A stretch of 64,000 bases of DNA, from assembly GCA_028873865.1 (NCBI GenBank), contig JAPPNI010000016.1:19193-83192 (forward strand), read 5' to 3'. A program made the position numbers and the translations under genes. Shown here piece by piece: positions 1 to 9,284 of this stretch (positions are counted from its first letter, which is position 1; every line of letters begins with the position of its first letter). This DNA comes from Chloroflexota bacterium. GTDB lineage: Bacteria; Chloroflexota; Dehalococcoidia; Bin125. The notes under the pieces are model-generated. The model searched no databases, was not told the origin of the DNA, and was given only the letters and a program-made list of their open reading frames with translations.

Positions 1-110
1 GGGGGGGGTTTTCCCCCCGGGCCGGCCGGGGGGGGGGGCCGCCGGGGCGGGGGGGGGGGGGCCCCTGGCCCGGCGCCGCCGGGGGCCGCCCCCCCCCCAC
101 GGCAGGCGCG
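1..110. other. G/C homopolymer stretch at contig end, probable artefact
   Basis: These bases are almost only runs of G and C, with one TTTT at 9-12, and resemble no coding or structural sequence elsewhere in the window. Normal mixed sequence starts at about position 100. Low-quality read ends or a bad assembly edge are the simplest explanation, so this should not be interpreted biologically. Confidence 0.8.
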
Positions 111-147
111 TGGTAACGGACTGGGCAGGCGGGCGCGGGGTGGCTAG

Positions 148-153
148 TACGCT
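148..153 (+). promoter_or_regulatory. -10 box of a probable leaderless promoter (TACGCT)
   Basis: TACGCT ends 6 nt before the ATG at 160 and no Shine-Dalgarno is present, so transcription would begin at or next to the start codon. The same arrangement occurs before several other genes in this window. Confidence 0.5.
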
Positions 154-159
154 GATTTC

Positions 160-1872
160 ATGGTCCTGATCGATACGGTTCTGCCCTTCATCGGCGTGCT
201 GCTTGGACTGGTGGTTTTGCACGAACTGGGGCACTTTGTCGCGGCGAAGCTGGCGGGGGTTCGGGTGGAGGAGTTCGGGGTCGGGCTGCCGCCGCGGATT
301 GGCAAGGGCTGGCAGTTCGGCGAGACCCTGTACTCCTTCAACTGGCTGCCGATCGGCGGCTTCGTCCGTCTGACCGGCGAAGAGGCGTCGGGGTTGCTGA
401 TCACCGCAGTGGACCAGGACTCGCGGATGAAGGAACACTTCGTCGCCGGCGACCGCATCCTCAAGGTCAGCGGCAAGCGCGTAGTGACGCCGGACCAGTT
501 TCTTGACCGCATCTTTCGGACCAACGGGGAGGCGAAGCGGGAGTTTACCTACGACCACACGGAGTCGGACGGCAGGAAAACCACCTGGACGCTGACGACG
601 ACCATGCAGGAGAACCCGGACCCGGACGAGCGCCCAGCCCGCAACCTTCGCACGACCGAGGAACAGCGCGCCCAGTTCATCAACGAACGGGGCGAGGCGA
701 CGCTGCTGGGCCTGACGGTCGGGATTGACCCGCGATCGCTCGGCGCGAAGTCGCGGGTGACGAGAATCCTGATCCTCGCGGCCGGCGCGATCGTGAACGC
801 GGTCCTGCCGCTGATCCTGTTCGCCGTGGGCGCGCTGATTCCCGACAACGTCTCGGCCGGACCGGCCGTCGTGACCAGCACGATCGAACATGCTCCGGCG
901 CACCAGGCGGGGATTCGCGCCGGCGACCGGATTGTGGCGATCGACGGCGAGCCGATCCAGAACGCGGCGGATCTCTCGCGCGCGATCCAGCTCAACCTGG
1001 GCAAGACCCTGCTGGTCTCGGTCGAGCGCCCGGCCAGCGGTTCACTCACCGCGAGCCGCGCATCCAGCGAACCGGAACAGTTTGATGTCCTGGTGCACGC
1101 CCGTCTGGCTCCTCAGCCGCTCACCCACGTGGTTCAACCCGGAGACTCGGTGCACGACATCTCGGAGAAGCTCGGCGTCTCGCCGGCTGCGGTGATCGCC
1201 GGTTGGGGCATCGAAACAGAGAAACTCAAGGAAGGGCTGGAGCTGGAACTGCCGGGCGGCGTTACCTACGTGACCGAACAGGATGACACGATGCTGAGCA
1301 TCGCGATCGAGGAACAGGTGCGGATGGCCTCGGTCTACGCCGCACTGGGCATCGATCCTGTTCATCCGCCGCCGGGGATCGAGGTCGAAGTGCCGCAGGG
1401 CGCAACGGGGATCAGCATCGCCGACGCGTCGCGGCTGGTCGCACGCGACAGCCCTTCGCTGGGCGAGTCAATCGCGGCGGGCTGGACGCAGACGCGCGAC
1501 ACCTTCATTCTCGTGCGCAACCGAATTCGCTCGTGGATTGCCGGCGGCGAACCGATTGAGCTATCGGGGCCGGTCGGGATCGCGAGGGTCACGGGCGAAG
1601 TGGTCGACCGGGCGGGCTGGTCGCGGCTGATCGAGCTGGCCGCGCTGATTTCGCTCAACCTGGCGATCATCAACATCCTGCCTCTGCCGATGCTGGACGG
1701 CGGGCGAATCATGTTCGTCCTGATTGAGATTGCCCGCCGGGGCAAGAAGATCAGTCCGGAGCGTGAGGGTCTGGTGCACATGGCCGGTTTCGCCGCGCTG
1801 CTGATCTTCATCGTGGTGATCAGCTACTTCGACATCATCAAGGCGGTATCGGGGGAGCCGGTGATTCCATAG
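160..1872 (+). CDS. rseP: RIP site-2 metalloprotease (RseP family) with PDZ and LysM
   Basis: A 570-residue membrane zinc protease that should cut transmembrane substrates such as anti-sigma factors within the membrane. The zinc motif HELGH is at residues 21-25 in the first membrane helix, and the second zinc/aspartate signature (NILPLPMLDGGR) is near residue 505, followed by a last hydrophobic helix. A PDZ domain covers roughly residues 235-320. Between PDZ and the C-terminal membrane part lies a LysM-like module at about 325-372 (VVQPGDSVHDISEKLGVS), followed by a second, weaker LysM-like stretch. RseP proteins are usually 350-450 aa, so this one is long because of the insert. The start is the ATG with the leaderless-type box. 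The family call is firm; the LysM role is inferred. Confidence 0.9.
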   Translation: MVLIDTVLPFIGVLLGLVVLHELGHFVAAKLAGVRVEEFGVGLPPRIGKGWQFGETLYSFNWLPIGGFVRLTGEEASGLLITAVDQDSRMKEHFVAGDRILKVSGKRVVTPDQFLDRIFRTNGEAKREFTYDHTESDGRKTTWTLTTTMQENPDPDERPARNLRTTEEQRAQFINERGEATLLGLTVGIDPRSLGAKSRVTRILILAAGAIVNAVLPLILFAVGALIPDNVSAGPAVVTSTIEHAPAHQAGIRAGDRIVAIDGEPIQNAADLSRAIQLNLGKTLLVSVERPASGSLTASRASSEPEQFDVLVHARLAPQPLTHVVQPGDSVHDISEKLGVSPAAVIAGWGIETEKLKEGLELELPGGVTYVTEQDDTMLSIAIEEQVRMASVYAALGIDPVHPPPGIEVEVPQGATGISIADASRLVARDSPSLGESIAAGWTQTRDTFILVRNRIRSWIAGGEPIELSGPVGIARVTGEVVDRAGWSRLIELAALISLNLAIINILPLPMLDGGRIMFVLIEIARRGKKISPEREGLVHMAGFAALLIFIVVISYFDIIKAVSGEPVIP

Positions 1873-1897
1873 CCCTGCGGCACAGTGTCGCCCCCGT

Positions 1898-1903
1898 TAC
1901 ACT
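1898..1903 (+). promoter_or_regulatory. Possible -10 box (TACACT) upstream of the amidohydrolase
   Basis: TACACT lies about 40 nt before the ATG at 1945, and an AAGGAG Shine-Dalgarno sits just before that ATG. This fits an ordinary leadered promoter. No clear -35 is visible. Confidence 0.35.
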
Positions 1904-1944
1904 GTTCACGAGCCAGATCCGCACCCTGACCAGAAGGAGCACCC

Positions 1945-3141
1945 ATGGTGTTTGAAACCTTCATTGACGCCGATACCCACATCACCGAACCCGCCGATCT
2001 CTGGACCTCCCGCGTCTCCTCCAAGTGGGGCGACCGGGTCCTGCATGTCAAGCAGGACGACAAGGGGATCAATTCCTGGTTCGTGGGCGACGAGAAAGTG
2101 GCGGCCGCGCCTTCGGGCGTGTTCGCTGGCTGGAAGGGCAAGTTCCCCAGCTCTCCGCCGACCTACGAAGAGGCCCACCCTGCGTCGTTCGATGTTCACG
2201 AGCGACTGAAGCTGATGGATGAAACCGGCGTGTACGCGCAGGTCCTCTACCCGAACGTGGCCGGATTCGCCTCGCAACGCTTCCTCTCGCTCAAGGACCC
2301 CGAGTTGATGCTCGAGTGCGTCCGCGCCTGGAACGACTTCCAGATCGACTGGATCTCGGTGGCGCCCGAGCGTTTCGTCGCCAACATTTCGATCCCCTTC
2401 TGGGATGTCGAGGCGTCGGTCAAGGAGATTGAGCGCGTGGCTCCCAAGGGCATGCGCGGCATCCTGTTCACCGGCGACCCACAGTCGCACGGCGAGCCGT
2501 TCCTGGGCGACCATCACTGGGATCCGCTGTGGAACATCGCCTCCGACACCGGCCTGCCGATCTCGTTCCACATCGGCTCGGGCGACTTCACCGACGGCTT
2601 CACGCCCGAGCGCCTCGCCGTCGACGGCCCAGAGGTGACCTACGCACGCACCTCGACCGTCCTGTTCATGGCCAATGGCCTGCAGATGACCGACCTGTTG
2701 CTCTCGGGCGTCTTGCCGCGCTTTCCTGATGTGAAGTTCATCTCGGTCGAATCCGGTATCGGTTGGGTGCCGTTCTGCCTTGAGAGCTGCGACTATCACT
2801 TCATGGCCGCGGATATCCGCAAGGCGCGCCCCGAGTTCGAGATGATGCCCTCGGACTACTTCCGCCGACAGGTCTACGCCTGCTACTGGTTCGAGAAGGT
2901 CGCACCGCGGAAGCTGATCGACGACATCGGCGCGGACAACATCCTGTTCGAGACCGACTTCCCGCATCCGACCTGCCTCTACGGCAACGTGCAGGAGACG
3001 ATCGAGGACGGGCTCGAAGGGCAGTCGGAAGAGGTGCGCCGCAAGATCCTGTGGGAGAACTCGGCGAAGCTCTACAACATCGAGATCCCGGAGGTCATGC
3101 CCGCAGGTCTCGCCGCAGCGGCAGCAGCGGGCGGCGGCTAG
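1945..3141 (+). CDS. Amidohydrolase-2 family metal-dependent hydrolase
   Basis: A 398-residue TIM-barrel hydrolase of the amidohydrolase-2 (ACMSD-like) superfamily. The N-terminus contains the typical D-x-H metal pair (FIDADTHITEPADLW). Further conserved segments are the central FHIGSG, the ESGIGW strand and a late ETDFPHPT segment bearing the metal-binding aspartate. Members decarboxylate or hydrolyse aromatic and related acids; the substrate cannot be read from sequence. An AAGGAG ribosome site precedes the ATG. The C-terminus ends in an alanine/glycine-rich tail. It is followed by a perfect hairpin and an SDR gene in the same direction, suggesting a catabolic unit. Confidence 0.85.
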   Translation: MVFETFIDADTHITEPADLWTSRVSSKWGDRVLHVKQDDKGINSWFVGDEKVAAAPSGVFAGWKGKFPSSPPTYEEAHPASFDVHERLKLMDETGVYAQVLYPNVAGFASQRFLSLKDPELMLECVRAWNDFQIDWISVAPERFVANISIPFWDVEASVKEIERVAPKGMRGILFTGDPQSHGEPFLGDHHWDPLWNIASDTGLPISFHIGSGDFTDGFTPERLAVDGPEVTYARTSTVLFMANGLQMTDLLLSGVLPRFPDVKFISVESGIGWVPFCLESCDYHFMAADIRKARPEFEMMPSDYFRRQVYACYWFEKVAPRKLIDDIGADNILFETDFPHPTCLYGNVQETIEDGLEGQSEEVRRKILWENSAKLYNIEIPEVMPAGLAAAAAAGGG

Positions 3142-3169
3142 ACGTTCGGCGTCCCCTCTGCATTCAGCA

Positions 3170-3194
3170 TCTCCCCCCGCTTCGCGGGGGGAGA
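3170..3194 (+). repeat. Perfect GC-rich hairpin between amidohydrolase and SDR
   Basis: An 11-bp perfect stem (TCTCCCCCCGC / GCGGGGGGAGA) with a TTC loop. No T tract follows, so it may be an RNA-processing or REP-like hairpin rather than a classical terminator. A related CTCCCCC hairpin occurs at 25764-25782. Confidence 0.55.
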
Positions 3195-3218
3195 GTTGGT
3201 TAACGGAGAACACATCCT

Positions 3219-3980
3219 ATGGAGATCAACGGCAAAGTCGCAGTCGTCACTGGATCATCGTCGGGAGTCGGCGAAGCTACGGCGAAGCTGCTCGCCTCGC
3301 TGGGAGCAGCGGTGGTTGTCAACTACTTCCGCGGGGCCGAGTCCGGACAGCGTGTCGTTGACGAGATCCAGGCCGCTGGCGGGTCGGCGATCGCGGTGCA
3401 GGCAGACACGCGCTCGGACGCCGATTGCCGCAAGCTGATTCAGGCCGCCGTCGACGAGTTCGGCCATCTGGAGATCCTGGTCAACAACGCCGGGATGACT
3501 CACTTCATCGCCCATGACGATCTCGAATCGGTGACGGACGAGGTGTGGGACGACATCATCGGGGCGAACCTGCGCGGCGTCTTCAACTGCACCCGCGCCG
3601 CCGCTCCGCATATGCGAGCGGCAGGCGAGGGCGCGGTGGTCAACGTGAGCAGCGTCGCCGGCGCCGGTGGCGGCGGTTCCTGCATTCCGTATGCGGCGAG
3701 CAAAGCGGGGGTGAATGTGATCACCAAGTCTCTGGCGCGGGTGCTTGGGCCGGAGATCAGGATCAACACGATCGCTCCCGGTTTCATCGAAGGGCGCTGG
3801 CTGAGGGGCGGGCTGGGCGAGGATACCTATGAGGCCGGCCGGCAGCGTCTGGGAGAGACTGCGCCGCTTCGCGGGGTCGCGACACCGGAGACCTGCGCGG
3901 ATGCGATCGTGGCGCTGATCGAGCGGAACGTGTTCGTGACGGGCCAGACGATTACGGTCGACGGCGGGGCGACGCTGTAG
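3219..3980 (+). CDS. Short-chain dehydrogenase/reductase (SDR), FabG-like
   Basis: A 253-residue classical SDR oxidising or reducing a hydroxyl/keto group with NAD(P). The cofactor motif (TGSSSGVGEA) is near residue 12, NNAG near residue 90, the catalytic Ser about residue 144 (NVSSVAG) and the YxxxK pair (YAASK) about 20 residues later. The C-terminus (TGQTITVDGGATL) is typical of FabG-like enzymes and shows a full-length protein. It follows the amidohydrolase in the same direction and converges with the P450 gene, whose stop is 12 bp away. The substrate is unknown. Confidence 0.9.
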   Translation: MEINGKVAVVTGSSSGVGEATAKLLASLGAAVVVNYFRGAESGQRVVDEIQAAGGSAIAVQADTRSDADCRKLIQAAVDEFGHLEILVNNAGMTHFIAHDDLESVTDEVWDDIIGANLRGVFNCTRAAAPHMRAAGEGAVVNVSSVAGAGGGGSCIPYAASKAGVNVITKSLARVLGPEIRINTIAPGFIEGRWLRGGLGEDTYEAGRQRLGETAPLRGVATPETCADAIVALIERNVFVTGQTITVDGGATL

Positions 3981-3992
3981 ATCCGAAGTGGG

Positions 3993-5264
3993 CTAACGGA
4001 CCGTGTAGGACACGGGCAGGCGCTTGATTCCTCCGATCAGGCCGGAGGAGAGCCGCTCGACTTCTCCGTTCAGCTGGAAGTTGTCCAGCTTCTGGATGAG
4101 GTGGCGGAAGACGGAGCGCATCTCCAACCTTGCGAGGTTGGCTCCGAGGCAGAAGTGCTCTCCGAAGCCTCCGAAGGCGAGGTGATCGTTGGGCGAGCGG
4201 GCGATGTCGAACCGATCCGGGTCCTCGAACACGTCCTCATCGCGGTTGGCCGACGGATACCACATGGCGAGCGTCTCGCCGGCCTCGATCGGGACGCCGC
4301 GGATTTCGGTGTCTCTTGTGACGGTGCGGGCGAAGTGGACGACCGGCGAGGTCCAGCGCAGCATCTCCTCGACGGCGCTGTTTAGCAGATCAGGTTGGGC
4401 GCGAAGCAGTTCGAACTGATCGGGATGCTCGATCAGCGCCTGCATGCCGCCTGAGGTCGCGTTCCGGGTGGTCTCGTTGCCGGCCAGGATGAGCAGAATG
4501 GCGTAGGAGAGGATCTCGTGATCGGGCATCGGTTCGCCGTCGATCTCGGCCTGGACGAGGGTGGTCATGACGCTGTTGTCCGGGTCGCGGCGCTTGCGCT
4601 CGATGTGGGCTGTGAAGTAGCCCTGCAGGCCGCGCATGCCGGCCTGCCACGTCTCGCGGCGGGTGCGTCCTTGCTGATACTCGGGATCTTCAGAGCCGAT
4701 GAACTCGTTGGTCCAGCGGAAGATGTCTTCCCAGGAATCGCGCTCGACGGCCAGGAGCTCGCAGATCGCGGCCATCGGCATCCTGGCGGCGACATCGCGG
4801 ACGAATTCGGCTTCGCTGCGGTTGATCAGTTGATTGACCAGGTGAGCGGCGGCATCATCGATCACGTCTTCGGCGATCTCGTCGATTCGATCTTCCAGTA
4901 GCCGCATGCCGCGTGGCGAGAAGCGGCGGCTGGTCGTGTTGCGGTACTTGCCATGCTCAGGCGGGTCCATGTTGATCAGGTTGGGGACGGTCAGCGAGGG
5001 GTCGTTCGCTCCGCCGTCGCCGGAACCTGCTGAACGGATCACAAGCCGCTGACTGCTGATGAAGGTCTCAGGGTCGCGGGAGATGTCCTGGATGTCGTCG
5101 TACTTGGTGATCGCCCAGAACGGCGTCACGCCCGGTCTGTCGTACCAGTAGACCGGCGCTTCCCGCCGCAGCAGCGCCCAATCCTCCCACGGATAACCGC
5201 GCCCGGCATAGAGTTCCGGCGTGACGAGGTCGATCCGATCGAGGCCGCTGGTCATCGTCGCCAT
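3993..5264 (-). CDS. Cytochrome P450
   Basis: A 423-residue soluble bacterial P450 that would hydroxylate a small organic substrate using an external ferredoxin system, which is not encoded nearby. The oxygen-activation motif in helix I (AGNETT) is around residue 260, the K-helix ExxR (EEMLRW) follows, and the haem-thiolate signature FGGFGEHFCLG near residue 364 supplies the axial cysteine. I chose the ATG at 5264 because GGAG lies 6 nt upstream; the in-frame start at 5336 lacks such a site and would add 24 residues outside the family core. It is transcribed divergently from the CocE-type hydrolase. Confidence 0.92.
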   Translation of the reverse strand: MATMTSGLDRIDLVTPELYAGRGYPWEDWALLRREAPVYWYDRPGVTPFWAITKYDDIQDISRDPETFISSQRLVIRSAGSGDGGANDPSLTVPNLINMDPPEHGKYRNTTSRRFSPRGMRLLEDRIDEIAEDVIDDAAAHLVNQLINRSEAEFVRDVAARMPMAAICELLAVERDSWEDIFRWTNEFIGSEDPEYQQGRTRRETWQAGMRGLQGYFTAHIERKRRDPDNSVMTTLVQAEIDGEPMPDHEILSYAILLILAGNETTRNATSGGMQALIEHPDQFELLRAQPDLLNSAVEEMLRWTSPVVHFARTVTRDTEIRGVPIEAGETLAMWYPSANRDEDVFEDPDRFDIARSPNDHLAFGGFGEHFCLGANLARLEMRSVFRHLIQKLDNFQLNGEVERLSSGLIGGIKRLPVSYTVR

Positions 5265-5354
5265 GATCCGCTCCGTTCGCCAGCATTCGCGGCGTATCCT
5301 CTTGCTGAGCGTATCAATCTGGATCGCGGCGGACACGCTGTTTCGAGGAGCGTC

Positions 5355-7247
5355 ATGACGGACAAACGATCACTCTTGGGCGTCTACGAGGGTTACACCG
5401 ATCAGGTGGCGGACGGATACCAGCGCGAATCGCTCTATCTGCCCATGATCGACGGCTGCCGCATTGCGATCGATGTACTGCATCCGACGAAGGGCGGCGT
5501 GATGGTCGACGGCCAGACGCCGACCGTGCTGCACACCACGCCGTACCGGCGATCCTTCGAGATCTCGGGCCGAGCCGGCACCGCAGCTCGATACGCGGAG
5601 CAGTTGCGCAGCATGGAGCCGGGCGAGCTGGTTACCCAGTACGAGGAACGCCCGATCGCCCGCGACCTGATTCATCACGGCTATCGCTTCGTCTCGGTCG
5701 ACATTCGCGGGACCGGCGCCTCATTCGGCTCCGAGTACAGCGACTCCTGGCTAGCCGGACACGATATGGCTGCCGTGATTGACTGGATCTGCGAGCAGCC
5801 GTGGTCCTCCGGCAAGGTGGGCATGGTTGGCATCTCGTATGAAGGCATGATGCAGTTCTTCACCGCTGTTCACCGGCCTGAGGGACTCAAGTGCATTGCG
5901 CCGCAGTATCCGGGGCTGCCTCAGTGTTATGTCGACGGTGGTCTCGCGATCAGCAGCTTCGCGCGGGTCTGGGAGTCTTTGCACAAGGGCATGTCGGAGA
6001 ACGAGCCGGCCGCGTCGGTCGATGGCCCTGAGGGGGAGCGGCTGCGTGAAGAGGCCGAGTCGGAGCGTTCGCCCGACCGCTATCGCTGGGTCGAGACCTT
6101 CTCCGAGATGGATCCGCGAGACGTGACCCGGATGTCGTCGTTTGACGGACTCCTGCGCAAGCGGCCGAGGCCAGACCTCGGCCTCGGAGAGGTGGCGAGT
6201 GGCTGGTTCGACTCCTGCGACCTGATCAACGAGAGCGGCGTACCGACATATCTCGTCACGGGCTGGTGGGATCTGACCTTCCCGGGCTACCTGATCGACG
6301 CGTTCAACCGCCTCGATGTGCCGAAGAAGTTGATCGTGGGTCCGTGGAATCACGGCCAGGGCGGCGATCCGGAGCTGCTGCGCTGGTTCGACCACTGGCT
6401 CAAGGACGTGGACAACGGCGTGATGGACGAGCCTGCTGTCCACTACGGCGCCAGCGATCCTTCCGGCGCGACCGTCTGGAAGTCGGCACCCCGCTTGCCG
6501 CTGCCTGAGGCGCAGGACCGCAGCCGCTGGCTCACGCTGGATGGACAGCTTGCGGAGTCGCAACCGCAGGAAAATGGCTCAGTCGACTACGAAGTCGACC
6601 ACGACGTCAGTCTGGGCGAGATGACCAGGCATAGCTACTACATCGACGATCTGTACATCAACACGACCGATCTCAACACCAGGGCGGAGCGGTGCCTCAC
6701 TTTCACGAGCGGCCCGCTTGAGGCGGATGTTGAGATCACGGGATGGCCGGCAGTCCAACTCGAACTGTCGACGACGTCGGATCGCGGCGCGATCGAAGTC
6801 ACGCTTGAGCAGGTCGGACAGGATGGCTCCGCCGCCTATCTCTCGGAGGGATTCCTCAACTTCGAGCACCGCCGGGTCAGGGCCGATCCTGGCGGACACG
6901 AAGGACCGGTCTGGCATAGCTGGAGCAAGGCTGATCTCGCTCCCGTCAATCCCGGGGAGCCGATGGATATCCAGGTCGAGATGTATCCCATCTCCAGCAT
7001 CGTCCGAGCCGGCGACCGCATCCGGCTGACGATCGCCGCGGCCGACGCTGACAATCTCGTCGTGCCGACACAAGGAGATGAAGCAACGCTGAGTATCACC
7101 ATTGGAGGAGAGAGAGCAGGGCGGCTGATCCTGCCGACCGTGAACGAAACGGTGATCCCCACGGCCGAGGTGGTTGAGGGAGGATTCGACGGGGAGTCGG
7201 GAGGCTTTGCCTTCCGCAGACCCGTGGATTCCGCGATGGTTCGATAA
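5355..7247 (+). CDS. CocE/NonD family serine hydrolase
   Basis: A 630-residue alpha/beta hydrolase of the cocaine esterase / X-Pro dipeptidyl-peptidase group, acting on esters, amides or acyl-amino acids. The nucleophile elbow is GISYEG near residue 160, within the N-terminal S15-type domain. The middle carries the conserved WNHG segment with the catalytic histidine, and the C-terminal ~250 residues form the jelly-roll PepX_C-like domain ending in the GRLILPTV strand. The start follows a GAGGAG ribosome site. It is divergent from the P450, with a 90-bp shared upstream region. The precise substrate is unknown. Confidence 0.88.
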   Translation: MTDKRSLLGVYEGYTDQVADGYQRESLYLPMIDGCRIAIDVLHPTKGGVMVDGQTPTVLHTTPYRRSFEISGRAGTAARYAEQLRSMEPGELVTQYEERPIARDLIHHGYRFVSVDIRGTGASFGSEYSDSWLAGHDMAAVIDWICEQPWSSGKVGMVGISYEGMMQFFTAVHRPEGLKCIAPQYPGLPQCYVDGGLAISSFARVWESLHKGMSENEPAASVDGPEGERLREEAESERSPDRYRWVETFSEMDPRDVTRMSSFDGLLRKRPRPDLGLGEVASGWFDSCDLINESGVPTYLVTGWWDLTFPGYLIDAFNRLDVPKKLIVGPWNHGQGGDPELLRWFDHWLKDVDNGVMDEPAVHYGASDPSGATVWKSAPRLPLPEAQDRSRWLTLDGQLAESQPQENGSVDYEVDHDVSLGEMTRHSYYIDDLYINTTDLNTRAERCLTFTSGPLEADVEITGWPAVQLELSTTSDRGAIEVTLEQVGQDGSAAYLSEGFLNFEHRRVRADPGGHEGPVWHSWSKADLAPVNPGEPMDIQVEMYPISSIVRAGDRIRLTIAAADADNLVVPTQGDEATLSITIGGERAGRLILPTVNETVIPTAEVVEGGFDGESGGFAFRRPVDSAMVR

Positions 7248-7258
7248 GCCCCGCTCAG

Positions 7259-8020
7259 CTACTCGCCGGCAAATGCCGGCGGGCGGCGCTCGAAGAGGGC
7301 TCGGATTCCCTCCCTGGCATCGTCTGAGTTCCTGGCGGCGGCGACCAATTCGTCGACATCTTCGTGCGGGATGTGATCGCGGAAGTCCATTTCGCGGACG
7401 ATCAGGGCTTTCATCGCCCTGAGGCTGAGCGGGGCGTTCTTGCTCAGACGCTCGATGACCGCTTCGGCGGCTTCCTCGAGTTCCTCGGCGTTGGCGACCC
7501 GGGCGATCACGCCCCACTCGTGCATTCGCCAGGCGGGGATGCGGTCGCCGAGCAACAGGATCTCCCGTGTTGCGACGGGTCCTGCGACTTCCAGCAGTTT
7601 CTTGGCCAGGAACCAGGACGGGGCGAGTCCGATCTGCGCCAGCGACATGCCGAACCTGGCGTCGATGCTGGCGACGACGAAGTCACAGTGCAGCGCCAGC
7701 TCATTGCCTCCCGCGATTGCGTCGCCCTGGACCACGGCGACGACGGGAAGCGGCCAATTCTGAATCGCGTCGAGCATCTGCTCGATAGAGACATCGCCGC
7801 CGGGCAGACCCTCCTCACGCTCGCGCAGGTCGAGTCCAGCGCAGAAGACCGGACCATTGGCCCGGATCACGGCGACGCGCTCCTGGGATGATGGCTCGCT
7901 GTCGAATGCGGCATGCAACTCGGTGAGCATCTCGCTGTTCAGCGCGTTGCGCTTCTCCGGACGGTTGAGCGTCACAGTTCGCACTGGGCCGTCGACGTTT
8001 ACTTCGATGATCTCGCTCAT
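7259..8020 (-). CDS. Enoyl-CoA hydratase/isomerase family protein
   Basis: A 253-residue crotonase-fold enzyme acting on acyl-CoA thioesters in beta-oxidation-like steps. Visible are the N-terminal TLNRPEKRNALN, the first oxyanion-hole segment (FCAGLDL) and the second (GDAIAGGNELALHCDF). One catalytic-glutamate position reads AQIGLAPS, so whether it acts as hydratase, isomerase or hydrolase is open. The ATG at 8020 is chosen because GAGGAG precedes it by 7 nt. It lies immediately downstream of the acyl-CoA dehydrogenase gene on the same strand and probably belongs to the same transcript. Confidence 0.88.
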   Translation of the reverse strand: MSEIIEVNVDGPVRTVTLNRPEKRNALNSEMLTELHAAFDSEPSSQERVAVIRANGPVFCAGLDLREREEGLPGGDVSIEQMLDAIQNWPLPVVAVVQGDAIAGGNELALHCDFVVASIDARFGMSLAQIGLAPSWFLAKKLLEVAGPVATREILLLGDRIPAWRMHEWGVIARVANAEELEEAAEAVIERLSKNAPLSLRAMKALIVREMDFRDHIPHEDVDELVAAARNSDDAREGIRALFERRPPAFAGE

Positions 8021-8102
8021 GTTTCGTCTCCTCTTCAATCAGCTCAGGCAGCAGGGGAAAAGTCCCTTCGTCCGTTCTCGACGGACGAGGGAGTCTGTGG
8101 GG

Positions 8103-9272
8103 TTAGCCGCTGCTGCCTCGGCCGAGCAAGTCGCGGGCCATGATGATCCGCTGCACCTCGGACGGTCCCTCGCCGATCCGGCGGATGCGCATTTCGCGAT
8201 ACCAGCGCTCGAGGGGTAAATCCTTGGTCACGCCGATGCCGCCGTGAACCTGGATTGCCCGGTCGACGACGCGGCTGGCGCCTTCGGTCGAGGTCAGCTT
8301 GGCCATGGCCGCCTCAAAGCGGAACGGCTCGCCGCGCTCGCCCTTCTCGGCGGCGGCGAGGTACATCATCCGACCGGTGCGGATGTCGATCTCGTTGTCG
8401 ACGATCATCCACTGGATCGCCTGTCGCGAGGCGAGGGGCGCTCCGAAGGTCTCCCGTTGTTGCGAGTAGGAGATTGCCATCTCCTGGGCTGCGACCGCGA
8501 TGCCAACACAGGTGGCGGAGTAGGGAATCCGCTGCCGAGTGAGATTGTTGTTGGCGAGCGCGAAACCGCCTCCTTCTTCTCCGACGAGATTGGCCGCCGG
8601 TACGCGGACGTCGTCGAAAGAGAGCTCGGTGCCGTAGTTGGCCGAGCGCAGGGTGTGGACGACGCGCCGTACCTCGAAGCCGGGCGAGTCGGTGTCGACG
8701 AGAAAGGCGGAGATGCCGCGACGCCCTTTCTCGGGATCGGTGCGGGCAAAGACGAGCCCGAAATCCGCTCGGTCGGCGCCCGAGCTGAACAGCTTCGATC
8801 CATTGAGGATCCAGTCGTCTCCGTCCTTGACTGCCTTGGTCTGGATCGCTCGCGCCGGATCGGAACCTCCCGACGGCTCGGTCAGCCCGAAAAAGGCGCG
8901 CTTCTCATCACGCAGCATGGGATAGAGGTAGCGGTCTTTCTGATCGTCTGAGGCGGAGTACAGCTGCGCCAGCCCGGCCGAGCCGAACGCGCCGTAGCAG
9001 GGCAGATAGAGTCCCGCGCGATGCTGCGACATCTCCTCGGCGACCAACCCCCGAGTTGTGAGGGGCAGGCCAGGACCGCCGTATTCCTCGGGGACGTCAA
9101 TGTGATAGAGCCCCATCTGCTTGACGATGCCTTTGAGCCGGTCCAGTTCGCCGGGTGGCAGTTCAACGGCGTCGGGATCGAGGTCTCGTTCCAGCGGCTG
9201 AACTTCTTCGCGGACGAATCGCTTCACGGCCTGCGTGATCATCCGCTGCTCTTCGGACATGAGCACTTCCAT
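8103..9272 (-). CDS. Acyl-CoA dehydrogenase
   Basis: A 389-residue flavoprotein that introduces an alpha-beta double bond into acyl-CoA, passing electrons to ETF. The family signatures are the FAD/substrate segment FGLTEPSGGSD near residue 130, the SSGADRADF strand, the middle-domain beta barrel, the QIHGGIGVTKDLPLERWYRE stretch and the C-terminal GEGPSEVQRIIMAR. A GGAGG site lies 6 nt before the ATG. It heads a probable two- or three-gene minus-strand unit with the crotonase and possibly the GIY-YIG gene upstream (12 bp gap). Confidence 0.92.
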   Translation of the reverse strand: MEVLMSEEQRMITQAVKRFVREEVQPLERDLDPDAVELPPGELDRLKGIVKQMGLYHIDVPEEYGGPGLPLTTRGLVAEEMSQHRAGLYLPCYGAFGSAGLAQLYSASDDQKDRYLYPMLRDEKRAFFGLTEPSGGSDPARAIQTKAVKDGDDWILNGSKLFSSGADRADFGLVFARTDPEKGRRGISAFLVDTDSPGFEVRRVVHTLRSANYGTELSFDDVRVPAANLVGEEGGGFALANNNLTRQRIPYSATCVGIAVAAQEMAISYSQQRETFGAPLASRQAIQWMIVDNEIDIRTGRMMYLAAAEKGERGEPFRFEAAMAKLTSTEGASRVVDRAIQVHGGIGVTKDLPLERWYREMRIRRIGEGPSEVQRIIMARDLLGRGSSG

Positions 9273-9284
9273 CTGATTCCTCCG

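Noticed and set aside
3170-3194. Classical intrinsic terminator
   Set aside because: The stem is perfect but no T tract follows and the next gene in the same direction starts 25 bp later.
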